Part shown: positions 56,178 through 64,000 of the stretch, in pieces | How the letters are laid out: the number at the start of each line of letters is the position of its first letter | Position numbering within the stretch: the stretch's first letter is position 1 | The notes under the pieces: model-generated | What the model was told of the DNA's origin: nothing | The model's input: the letters and a program-made list of their open reading frames with translations, nothing else | Database searches by the model: none | Position numbers and translations under genes: made by a program | Source: Mycolicibacterium gadium | GTDB lineage: Bacteria; Actinomycetota; Actinomycetes; Mycobacteriales; Mycobacteriaceae | Assembly (NCBI RefSeq): GCF_010728925.1 | Contig: NZ_AP022608.1 | Coordinates: 2,356,001-2,420,000, forward strand | DNA: 64,000 nt | Reading direction: 5' to 3'

Positions 56178-57235
56178 CCGCGCCCGCCCACCGGAGGCGA
56201 GCTGGTTTCCATCAGATGGCTGCCCAGAAACTCGACCATGCTGGAGTAGAAGTCCTGCATGGACGACGCTTTCCTGGCGATGCCGTCGGCCCCGTGATAC
56301 ATCCCTGGAACGGTCACGAGCTTGCACGGGACAGCGGCCGCGGCCAGCCTCTCGGCATACGCGACGTTCTCGTCGTGGAAGACGTCTAGATCGCCGACTC
56401 CGATCCACGTCGGCGGCAGTCCGGTCAGATCCGACCGACGGGCCGGCGCGGCATAGTCGGGCGCGTCGGCCAGACGTGGCTCCCGACCCAGGTACGCAGT
56501 CCAGGCCCACTTGTTCGATGCGGCCGACCACGTCAGCTCGCCCTTTCCGTGATGGTTGTCGTGCAACGTGGTGCGATCGTCGAGCATGGGATAGATCAGA
56601 CCCTGCACACGCACCGGAATCCCCTCGTCGTATGCGCGTTGGGCGACGGCCGCGGCGAGCCCGCCGCCCGCGCTGCCGCCGCACACCGCGATGCGATCCG
56701 GATCGATACCCAACTCGTCGGAGTGCTCCACCATCCACCGCAGTGTCGCCATGCAGTCATCCAACCCCGCGGGAAAGGGATTCTCCGGGGCCAGGCGGTA
56801 ATCCGGTGATACTGCGACAGCCCCGAGGGCCGTGACCAGACCACCGGCCAGCGACGCTTCAGACAACGCGCTGCCCGACACCATTCCGCCGCCGTGCAGC
56901 CACAGCACGCCCGGTCGAGGCGCCGGATGCTCAGTGGGTTCCTGCACCAGCAGATCGACGCCTGCGGCATCCAGGCGACGTCGGCTCGCCGAGATTCCCG
57001 GCCCCGATGCCGGGTCACGTCCCGTGAGAAGTCGAACAGCGGGGACCGCCAACTCGCCGACGCCGGTCATGAAACGGGCCATGGACAGAGTTGCTCTGTT
57101 GAGCGGAACAGGCGGCACCACCAACAGGGGTGCGCGCAATTCAGGCGCGGCCGCCGCGAGAGATTTTCGGCGGGCAGCGTAACGACGCATCGGTAAGGTG
57201 GCCAGCTCCATGAAGTTTGCCGCAGCGTTGCTCAT
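56165..57235 (-). CDS. HSL-family esterase/lipase (Lip type)
   Basis: 356-residue hormone-sensitive-lipase-type hydrolase. The oxyanion motif is WLHGGGMVSG (about 131-140), followed by VSPDYRLAPENPFPAGLDDC. The nucleophile elbow is GGSAGGGLAAAVAQRAYDEG (about 192-211, Ser in GGSAGG). The acid lies in GVGDLDVFHDENVAYA and the His in GMYHGADGIARKAS. Mycobacteria have many such Lip proteins acting on short- to medium-chain esters. ATG at 57233-57235. It lies 145 bp beyond the end of the NRPS gene on the same strand; whether it edits or releases the NRPS product is open. Confidence 0.87.
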   Translation of the reverse strand: MSNAAANFMELATLPMRRYAARRKSLAAAAPELRAPLLVVPPVPLNRATLSMARFMTGVGELAVPAVRLLTGRDPASGPGISASRRRLDAAGVDLLVQEPTEHPAPRPGVLWLHGGGMVSGSALSEASLAGGLVTALGAVAVSPDYRLAPENPFPAGLDDCMATLRWMVEHSDELGIDPDRIAVCGGSAGGGLAAAVAQRAYDEGIPVRVQGLIYPMLDDRTTLHDNHHGKGELTWSAASNKWAWTAYLGREPRLADAPDYAAPARRSDLTGLPPTWIGVGDLDVFHDENVAYAERLAAAAVPCKLVTVPGMYHGADGIARKASSMQDFYSSMVEFLGSHLMETSSPPVGGRGHHI

Positions 57236-57380
57236 CCCCACCAAATGTACCTGCTGTCGTGGGCAGGTGACGGTTGCTGGGTGCGTCGCCGTCGGACCGT
57301 GTCGGCGATCTGCCTGATCATCGTGCCTGATCCGGGGTGGAAACCTGGTTGGGGGCGTGGATGAGAAATAGACGAGGTAA

Positions 57381-60300
57381 CTAGCCGCTTCCCGCGTCAC
57401 GAGCCGAAGGCGATTGCGCCGGCGCCGCAAGCCCCGGGGCCTTCGAATCCCGGATCTGCTCACCTAGACCTCTGATCGTTGGCGCCGCGACAAGCGCGGT
57501 CACCGCCATGTCGATGCCAAACGCGTCGTTGATCGCGGCGATCGCCCGCATTGCGGCGAGCGAATCTCCACCCAGTTCGAAGAACGACACGTCGACGTCG
57601 ACGAGATCCACGCCCAACACGTCAGACCAAATGCCTGACAAGATCTGCTCGGTCTCCGGGTCCGGCTCGCGATGACGTTGAGGACCGGTGTCGCCTTGTG
57701 CGACTGCGGCTTCGGGCGCGACTGCGGCCTCAGACCTCTCCCGAATGCCCCATGCCAGCGGCTCGCCCACCGGCAACTGCTGTGCGGGGTCCGCGGTCAT
57801 GGTCGCCAACACCTGCTCGAACCGCTCGATCAGCGCGTCGACGCCGGCGTCGTCGAAGACATCCGTGCGGAACTGCAGGCGAACGTACAGTTCGCGGCCG
57901 GGCGCGGCCTGGATCGTGAGCGGGTAGTGGTAGTAGTCGCGGTTCGCGGGCTCAGTGATGACCAGCTCGCCGACGCTGCCCGACGCGTCGGTCTCCGTCG
58001 GGTAGTTCTCGTATACGAAAACGGTGTCGAAGAGCGCCTTCAAACCGGTCAGGCGGTGTATGTCGGTAAGCCCCAGATGTTGATGCTCGAGGGTGCGGTT
58101 GTGGGCGCTTTGCAGCTGCTTCAGCAGCGTCGCGACGGTGGTGTCCTGCGTGAACTTTGCGCGCACGGGAATCGTGTTGATCAACAGCCCCACCATCGAG
58201 TCGGCGCCGACCACCTCTGCCGGCCTGCCGGAGACGACGGTGCCGAAGACGACGTCGTGTTGGCCGGTCAACGAGAACAGCAGCTGCGCGAAGGCGGCTT
58301 GCAGCACGGTGTTGACGGTGGTGTGCTGCGAACGCGCGAGCTCACGAAGCGCCTCCGTCATCTCTTCAGACACGTGAATCGATCTCGTGTCGCGCCGCAC
58401 CGGCCCGTACAGATCCGGCGTCCCGACCAGTGTGGGCGTGTCGAACCCGGCCAACTCTTCGCGCCATACGGTCTCGGCAGCACCTCGATCCCGGTCCGCC
58501 AACCACCCGGCGAACTTCCGGTACGACACGGGTGCGGGCAGACGAGCGCCGTAGTAGCCGGCGAAGATCTCCTGCAGGACGATCTGTAACGACCAGCCGT
58601 CCATCAAGATGTGATGGTTGGTGAGCACAAGTCGGTGACGATCTGCCCCGGTGCGAACCACCATGACCCGGAATGCCGGCGGGTCAGCGAGATCGCATAC
58701 CGCGGCGCGCTCGGCGGCGCTCAGCTGCTGGATCTGCTCCTCGACATCGAGGACGCCGGAGCTCAGGTCGACCACCCGCCAGGGCGGCTCGGTTTCGGCG
58801 GGGATGATTTGCACCGGCTCGTCGAACCGGCCGAGGAACCGCGCCGCCAGGTTGGGATGACGGTTCATCACCGTGCGCACCGCATCGCGCAGCCGGTGCA
58901 GATCCAGCGGACCGGTCAGCGTGAGGTCCAGCTGCACCGCATACACATCGTCGCCGGACCCACGCGCGGCGCTGGCGTGGAAAAGCAATCCCTGCTGCAG
59001 CGGTGTCAGGGGTAGGAGGTCGGCGACCCGGTACTGCCGGCACAGTTCGTCGATCTGTTGTTGGCTCAGCCGCGCCGGCGCGATGTCGGAGGGACTCAGC
59101 CCGCCCCCGCCGCGGCGCACGTGCGCACAGATGCCCGCCAACGCCTCGAACCACAACCGGCTCAGCGCAGCGACCTGCTCCCGTTCCACCGCCGATTGCG
59201 CCCACGCCCAGTTGGCCTGAAGGTGCGGACCCGAGTCGGTGTCAGCTGTGCTGGCGTTGAGCTCGATGGTGTGTGGGAGCGTGACGTCGACAGCCTGGCT
59301 GAGGCCGGCGGCCTGCCCACCGTCGGGGCTGATGCGCCAAAAGTCTTCGGAGAGTTCGCCGGCCGCAGCACCCAGCCGACCGAGGTAGTTGAACCCGATC
59401 AACGGTTCCGATCCGCCCAAGTCGACTGCGGGGTTCAAGTACCGCAGCACGCCGTAGGTCAACCCGTCCGGCATCGCACGCAGTTGTTCCTTGGCCTCTT
59501 TGACCACCGCACCGAGTGCCGCATCGCCGGCCACTACCTGCGTCCACGAGATCCCGCCCACGGCCAACGACACCGGGTACTTGGTGGTGAACCAACCCAC
59601 CGTGCGCGACAGGTCCACGTCGTCGCCCAATTCCTCTTGGCGTCCATGACCTTCGACGTCGATCGCGACCGGCGCCGCACCGGTGCCGAGGAATTCGGCC
59701 ACCGCCAAACCGAATGCGATCAACAGAATGTCCTGGACGCCTGCGCGAAACGCTGCAGGCACCTCGCCCAGCAGCATTCGTGACGTCTCGGCATCCAATT
59801 CCGCGGACAACAATCCGGCGGTGGCATAGGTGTCCACACCAGGCTCCACCGTCGGCAACACCGCCGGCGCCGCAGCGACCCGCTGCCATACCTCTGCCAG
59901 CTCCACCACGTGCGGATCACGAGCGTACTCAGCCAGTCGCGAGGACCATGCGCCGAACGATGTACCCGGCGCCGACAGCACCACCGGCTGACCGCTGCGA
60001 TGCTGGACCCACGCGACGTTGAGGTCCTCCAACAGGATTCGCCATGACACCCCGTCAACAGCGAGATGGTGGATGATCAGTATCAAACGGCTCGTGGTTG
60101 TCACCCACAGCGCAGACAGCATCGCCCCCGCGGCCGGATTGAGCCGCGATCGCGCCTCCAGCACCGCCGCATCGGAAAGCGTCTCGACCGCTTGCAGGTA
60201 TCCGCCCGCATGTACCGAGCCCGCTTCGGGCACCGTGAGCGACAAGCCTTCGCCGCCACGACGGGCTGAGCGGCTGCTCGTGTTCCCCGTGTCGAGTCGC

Positions 60301-62048
60301 GCCCGCAGCATGGCATGCCGATCCATCACCGCTTGTAACAGCACTGCGACGTCGGCCTCGGTCACCCCGGCGGGAGCCTGCAGCACGACCGTCTGATTGA
60401 ACTCACCGACCGCCCCGTCAGTTTCGTACAGCCAGCGCATGATCGGGGTGGCCGCCACCTTCTCCACGCCCTCTTCGAAGTGCCCACCCATGCCGAATGC
60501 GGCCTGGATCTGCTGAGCGAAGGGGGCCTGCCGTGAGACCCTGGCCAGTCTCGCCACCGTCTGCTCGACGAAGACATCGCGCGGCCGGCAGACCACGCCG
60601 AGCGCTCGGGCCCGGGCCACCACCTGCATCGACAGAATGCTGTCCCCGCCGAGTTCGAAGAAGGATTCGTCGACGCCGACGCGTTGGAGTCCCAGGACCT
60701 GGGCGTAGATACCGGCCAGGATTTCCTCGGTCGGATTGCCCGGGGCCCGATAATGGTCAACCTCTTGGTATTCCGGGGCCGGCAACGCCCGAGTATCGAG
60801 CTTGCCGTTGACCGTCAACGGCAACGCCTCGATCACCACCACCGCCGCGGGCACCATATACACCGGCAACTTCTCGGCCAACTGCGCGCGCGCCTCACCC
60901 GGATCCACCCTGCCGGTGACATACCCCACCAGACGCTTGTCCCCGGGACGATCCTCGCGCGCGATCACCGCCGCCTGCTCGACACCGTTCAGTGCGGCCA
61001 GCGCCGCCTGAACCTCACCCAACTCGATGCGATACCCACGGATCTTGACCTGCTCATCGGCACGCCCGACATACTGCAACTGCCCATCAGCACCCCAACG
61101 CACCACATCACCGGTGCGATACATCCGCTGCCCCGGCGCGTGCGCACCCCCGAACGGACACGCCACAAACCGCGACGACGTCAAATCCGGGCGGCCCACA
61201 TACCCACACGCCAACCCCGCACCGGCCACATACAACTCCCCGACCACACCCACCGGCACCGGACGCAACCACTTGTCCAACACAAAAAAACCAAGATCAG
61301 CCAACGGCACCCCGATCGGACTGACCGCCCTGTCCACATCACCGGCCACGATCTCGCGGAACGACGCATGCACCGTCGTCTCGGTAATGCCATACATATT
61401 GATCATCCGCGGCCGACCCGGATGAGCCTCCAACCACACCGCCAAACGCCCCGGCTCCAACGCCTCCCCGCCGAAAACCACCGTCTCCAACTTGAGCTGC
61501 CCACCACGCTCGGGCTGCAACGCATCCGCGGCCTGCAACGCATAAAACGCCGACGGCGTCTGACTCAACACACTGACCTGCTCGCTCACCAACAACGCAT
61601 GCAAATCCTCCGGCGAACGCACCACCGCATCAGGCACCACCACCAAACGCCCACCACGCAACAACGCCCCAAAGATCTCCCACACCGAGAAATCGAAGGC
61701 CAACGAATGACACTGCGTCCACACCTGCCCCGCCGACAGCTCCACCTCAGCGTCAAGAACCTCCAACAACCGGCACACATTGCGATGGTGACCGCCACCC
61801 CTGGGCACACCGGTGGTACCCGACGTATAAATCAAATACGCCACACCCTCAGCATCAGGCACCGCCGCACCCGAAACCCCCACCACCCCAACACCATCCA
61901 CATCGACATCGACATCGACATCGACGATCGGCACCGCCGAACCACCCAACCGCGACCGCAACCCCGCCGTGGTCACCACCACCACCGGCGCCGCATCACC
62001 GAGCACAAACCCGATCCGCTCATCCGGATGACCCGGATCCAACGGCAC
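57381..62048 (-). CDS. Nonribosomal peptide synthetase, 3' portion: A(Thr)-T-E-C-T
   Basis: 1555 codons after a frameshift, read on from the fragment at 62020-64000. Domains: most of an adenylation domain ([56 protein letters not shown]), carrier [13 protein letters not shown] (about 460-472), epimerisation domain with [10 protein letters not shown] (about 660), condensation domain with [10 protein letters not shown] (about 1147) and a last carrier [12 protein letters not shown] (about 1494), then the stop. Residues at the ten specificity positions read D-F-W-S-V-G-M-V-H-K, two changes from the threonine code DFWNIGMVHK, so the residue is predicted to be Thr turned into D-allo-Thr. The last module has no A domain. 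P-loop motif A3 is altered ([15 protein letters not shown]). The GTG at 62048 is only the first in-frame start codon, not a true start. Confidence 0.85.
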   Translation of the reverse strand: MPLDPGHPDERIGFVLGDAAPVVVVTTAGLRSRLGGSAVPIVDVDVDVDVDGVGVVGVSGAAVPDAEGVAYLIYTSGTTGVPRGGGHHRNVCRLLEVLDAEVELSAGQVWTQCHSLAFDFSVWEIFGALLRGGRLVVVPDAVVRSPEDLHALLVSEQVSVLSQTPSAFYALQAADALQPERGGQLKLETVVFGGEALEPGRLAVWLEAHPGRPRMINMYGITETTVHASFREIVAGDVDRAVSPIGVPLADLGFFVLDKWLRPVPVGVVGELYVAGAGLACGYVGRPDLTSSRFVACPFGGAHAPGQRMYRTGDVVRWGADGQLQYVGRADEQVKIRGYRIELGEVQAALAALNGVEQAAVIAREDRPGDKRLVGYVTGRVDPGEARAQLAEKLPVYMVPAAVVVIEALPLTVNGKLDTRALPAPEYQEVDHYRAPGNPTEEILAGIYAQVLGLQRVGVDESFFELGGDSILSMQVVARARALGVVCRPRDVFVEQTVARLARVSRQAPFAQQIQAAFGMGGHFEEGVEKVAATPIMRWLYETDGAVGEFNQTVVLQAPAGVTEADVAVLLQAVMDRHAMLRARLDTGNTSSRSARRGGEGLSLTVPEAGSVHAGGYLQAVETLSDAAVLEARSRLNPAAGAMLSALWVTTTSRLILIIHHLAVDGVSWRILLEDLNVAWVQHRSGQPVVLSAPGTSFGAWSSRLAEYARDPHVVELAEVWQRVAAAPAVLPTVEPGVDTYATAGLLSAELDAETSRMLLGEVPAAFRAGVQDILLIAFGLAVAEFLGTGAAPVAIDVEGHGRQEELGDDVDLSRTVGWFTTKYPVSLAVGGISWTQVVAGDAALGAVVKEAKEQLRAMPDGLTYGVLRYLNPAVDLGGSEPLIGFNYLGRLGAAAGELSEDFWRISPDGGQAAGLSQAVDVTLPHTIELNASTADTDSGPHLQANWAWAQSAVEREQVAALSRLWFEALAGICAHVRRGGGGLSPSDIAPARLSQQQIDELCRQYRVADLLPLTPLQQGLLFHASAARGSGDDVYAVQLDLTLTGPLDLHRLRDAVRTVMNRHPNLAARFLGRFDEPVQIIPAETEPPWRVVDLSSGVLDVEEQIQQLSAAERAAVCDLADPPAFRVMVVRTGADRHRLVLTNHHILMDGWSLQIVLQEIFAGYYGARLPAPVSYRKFAGWLADRDRGAAETVWREELAGFDTPTLVGTPDLYGPVRRDTRSIHVSEEMTEALRELARSQHTTVNTVLQAAFAQLLFSLTGQHDVVFGTVVSGRPAEVVGADSMVGLLINTIPVRAKFTQDTTVATLLKQLQSAHNRTLEHQHLGLTDIHRLTGLKALFDTVFVYENYPTETDASGSVGELVITEPANRDYYHYPLTIQAAPGRELYVRLQFRTDVFDDAGVDALIERFEQVLATMTADPAQQLPVGEPLAWGIRERSEAAVAPEAAVAQGDTGPQRHREPDPETEQILSGIWSDVLGVDLVDVDVSFFELGGDSLAAMRAIAAINDAFGIDMAVTALVAAPTIRGLGEQIRDSKAPGLAAPAQSPSARDAGSG
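61895..61924. repeat. Hexanucleotide tandem repeat (CATCGA)n in NRPS gene
   Basis: Four perfect CATCGA units (61901-61924) preceded by one with a single change (CATCCA). On the coding strand they give alternating Asp-Val ([11 protein letters not shown]) in the stretch between adenylation motifs A2 and A3. The unit length keeps the frame, so copy number can vary without a frameshift. Confidence 0.85.
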
Positions 62049-64000
62049 ATACGCCGCCGGTCTTCAACACCGCCAAAATCGCCACGACCGCATCCACCGA
62101 GCGGTCAAACAACAACGCCACCCGATCACCAGCGCCCACACCCCGACCCACCAACACCGCAGCCAACCGGTCCGAGGCCACATCCAACTCGCCATAGGTC
62201 AACGAACGGCCACCACAACACACCGCCACCGCCCCCGGCGCCCGCCCCACCTGCCGGGCAAACAACCCCGGAATCGACACCGCCGAACCCACCGGCCGCA
62301 TCAACACCGAACGATTACCCCACCCCTGCAACCGATCCCACTCAACCTCATCCACCACACCCACCGACGACAACCGCCGCCCCGGATCAGCAACCATCAC
62401 CTCCAACACCCGACGCAACCGCCCCACCAACACCTCAACACCGGCCACATCAAACACATCAGTGCGGAATTCCACCCCACCGCTGATCCCCGCGGGCTCA
62501 CCGGTCTCGCTCCAGTGCTCGGCCACGGCGACCGTCAGATCTGTTCGGGCGGTGTGGGTGTCGACCGGCAGCGGTGCGACCTCCACATCACCCAGACGTA
62601 GGCCGTCGGCGGAGTCGTTGTCCTGCCAGTTCTGCCACGACAACATCACCTGAACCAGGGGGTGGTGGGTCAGCGATCGGGTCGGGTTGAGCCGGTCGAC
62701 AAGCACTTCGAAGGGCACATCTTGGTGTTCATAGGCGGCCAGGCTGCGCTGCCGCACCTGAGCGAGGAGCTCGGCCACTGTGGGGTCACGGGTCAGATCC
62801 GACCGCAGCACCAAGGTATTGACGAAGAAGCCCACCAACTCATCCAGCGCGGGGTCCCTGCGTCCGGCGATCGGGAATCCCACCGCCACATCACTGCTGG
62901 CGGTGATGTTCGACAACAGAACCGCGAGAGCGGCCTGCATCACCATGAAGCTCGTCGCGTTGTGCTCGCGGGCCACCTCGAGCATCCGCGCCTGCAGCTC
63001 GGCCGGCCACTCCAGCTCCACCCGGCCTCCGCGCTGATCCGCGACAGGCGGATAGGGACGATCGGTGGGAAGGTCGAGACGCTCCGGCATACCGGCCAGG
63101 GCTTCCTCCCAGTAAGCCAGCTGCTCGCCGATGCGACTCTCGGGATCCTGCAACTCACCGAACTGCGCCCGCTGCCAGAGCGTGTAATCGACGTACTGGA
63201 CCGGCAACGGATCCCACTCCGGCGCCTGGCCCGCACACCGACTGGCGTAGGCGATACCCATATCCCGCAGCAGCGGAGTGACCGACAAGCCGTCGGCGGC
63301 GATATGGTGCACCACCGCCACCAGCACGTACTCGTCCTCAGTGATGCGGAAAAGCCTTGCCCGCAAAGGGATTTCGTTGGCCAGGTTGAACGGTTGGCGC
63401 GCCACCTCACCGATGGCCTCACTCAGCCGGCTTTCCGGCCAACCGGTGGCATCGGTGAGTTGCCAACCGAAGTCGGCCTCGTCGGCGGGCACCACCAGCT
63501 GCTGAGGTGACCCCTCGACTGCGGGGAACAGTGTGCGCAGGCTCTCGTGGCGGCTCACCACGTCGGCCAGAGCCGCACCGAGCGCGTCCACATCGGGCCG
63601 ACCACTCAGCCGTAACGCCACCGGGATGTTGTAGACCGGTGAAGGCCCCTGCAGCTGGTCGATGAACCACAACCGGCCCTGGGCGAACGACAACGGAACC
63701 ACCGCAGGGCGCTCGGCGGCGACCAACGGCTCAAGCGCTCCCCCATCGGCACCGATCCGCACTGCCAACTGAGCCACGGTCGGAGCCTCGAACAGAACGC
63801 GTACGGCAAGACCGGCGTTCAGGGTCGTGTTGATCGCGGCGACGACCCGCATCGCTGACAACGAGTCCCCACCCAGGTCGAAGAACGAGGCATCGACTCC
63901 GACCCGCTCCAGACCGAGCACCCGGGCATAGATGCCGACGAGGAGCTCCTCGACCGGATTAGCGGGCGCACGATAGCCCTCGTCGTCCTGGTAGTCGGGC
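62020..64000 (-). CDS. Nonribosomal peptide synthetase, 5' portion: T-C-A(start), frameshifted, open at window edge
   Basis: The reading frame enters from beyond the window and runs 660 codons to a stop at 62020. It holds a carrier domain ([14 protein letters not shown], about 45 codons in), a condensation domain ([16 protein letters not shown]; active site [33 protein letters not shown]) of the type accepting an L-residue from the previous module, and the start of an adenylation domain ([27 protein letters not shown]). The A2 region VLKTGG then breaks to [10 protein letters not shown]. Loss of two bases from a GC run at about 62051-62059 explains this, because the other frame continues [18 protein letters not shown]. 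One gene is therefore expected, interrupted by a real or sequencing-derived frameshift. Confidence 0.85.
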   Translation of the reverse strand, partial: PDYQDDEGYRAPANPVEELLVGIYARVLGLERVGVDASFFDLGGDSLSAMRVVAAINTTLNAGLAVRVLFEAPTVAQLAVRIGADGGALEPLVAAERPAVVPLSFAQGRLWFIDQLQGPSPVYNIPVALRLSGRPDVDALGAALADVVSRHESLRTLFPAVEGSPQQLVVPADEADFGWQLTDATGWPESRLSEAIGEVARQPFNLANEIPLRARLFRITEDEYVLVAVVHHIAADGLSVTPLLRDMGIAYASRCAGQAPEWDPLPVQYVDYTLWQRAQFGELQDPESRIGEQLAYWEEALAGMPERLDLPTDRPYPPVADQRGGRVELEWPAELQARMLEVAREHNATSFMVMQAALAVLLSNITASSDVAVGFPIAGRRDPALDELVGFFVNTLVLRSDLTRDPTVAELLAQVRQRSLAAYEHQDVPFEVLVDRLNPTRSLTHHPLVQVMLSWQNWQDNDSADGLRLGDVEVAPLPVDTHTARTDLTVAVAEHWSETGEPAGISGGVEFRTDVFDVAGVEVLVGRLRRVLEVMVADPGRRLSSVGVVDEVEWDRLQGWGNRSVLMRPVGSAVSIPGLFARQVGRAPGAVAVCCGGRSLTYGELDVASDRLAAVLVGRGVGAGDRVALLFDRSVDAVVAILAVLKTGGVCAVGSGSSG

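Noticed and set aside
60684..62486. 600-codon plus-strand open frame opposite the NRPS
   Set aside because: Composition is almost only His, Arg, Pro and Thr, the reverse image of high-GC coding DNA; the minus strand has clear NRPS domains across it.
57381..64000. Assignment of the NRPS as glycopeptidolipid Mps1/Mps2
   Set aside because: No reductase end, MbtH, MmpL or glycosyltransferase is visible, and the terminal C-T module does not fit; the Thr-E module alone is not enough.

Overview
The window is high-GC actinobacterial DNA from a mycobacterium, most likely an environmental or rapidly growing Mycolicibacterium-type species. Evidence is an antigen 85 mycolyltransferase at the left edge, a 14-gene nuoA-N operon preceded by an Rv3143-like receiver protein, F420/deazaflavin-type enzymes, EthA-like monooxygenases, an MbtM-type fatty acyl-AMP ligase, many TetR regulators, frequent GTG starts and ATGA/GTGA gene overlaps. 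No rRNA, tRNA or CRISPR array was seen.

Layout. 1-777: partial mycolyltransferase (minus). 1051-3378: TetR regulator, flavin monooxygenase and deazaflavin-dependent oxidoreductase; a repeat-rich spacer and a perfect 18-bp palindrome lie in front of the monooxygenase. 3386-11012: a tightly packed eight-gene catabolic operon (homogentisate-dioxygenase-like cupin, alpha/beta hydrolase, CoA-transferase, HMG-CoA-lyase-like enzyme, TetR, acyl-CoA dehydrogenase, APH-type kinase, DUF6285 protein). Its last three enzymes resemble the LvaC/LvaA/LvaB set that handles 4-hydroxyacyl-CoAs. 11101-13141: methyltransferase, NTF2-like protein, YceI protein and the receiver protein. 13306-28656: nuoA-N, NADH dehydrogenase I. 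28661-35893: TetR/monooxygenase pair, TetR-HXXEE-enoyl-CoA hydratase operon, and a TetR / APH-kinase / lipocalin-like trio matching the gene order Rv3167c-Rv3168-Rv3169.

35894-42574 interrupts what in M. tuberculosis is Rv3169 next to Rv3170 (aofH). It holds a decayed IS3-family element, a DUF4345 protein, an AraC regulator, two tandem EthA-like Baeyer-Villiger monooxygenases and a luciferase-like oxidoreductase. 42575-49151: aofH-like amine oxidase, hydrolases, quinone oxidoreductase, EEP phosphodiesterase and an mbtM-like FAAL. 49152-50329 has no intact gene; it contains a degraded 3' fragment of a second htpG and probably of a methyltransferase. 50330-57235: SGNH-fused acyltransferase, Rv2952-like O-methyltransferase, intact htpG, ICMT-like membrane methyltransferase and an HSL-type esterase. 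57381-64000 (minus, continuing off the window): a nonribosomal peptide synthetase reading T-C-A(Thr)-T-E-C-T, with a frameshift in its adenylation domain and a final module lacking an adenylation domain.

The most interesting points are the NRPS (predicted D-allo-threonine module, A-less terminal module, indels), the kinase-assisted acyl-CoA operon at 3.4-11 kb, and the htpG remnant beside an intact htpG.
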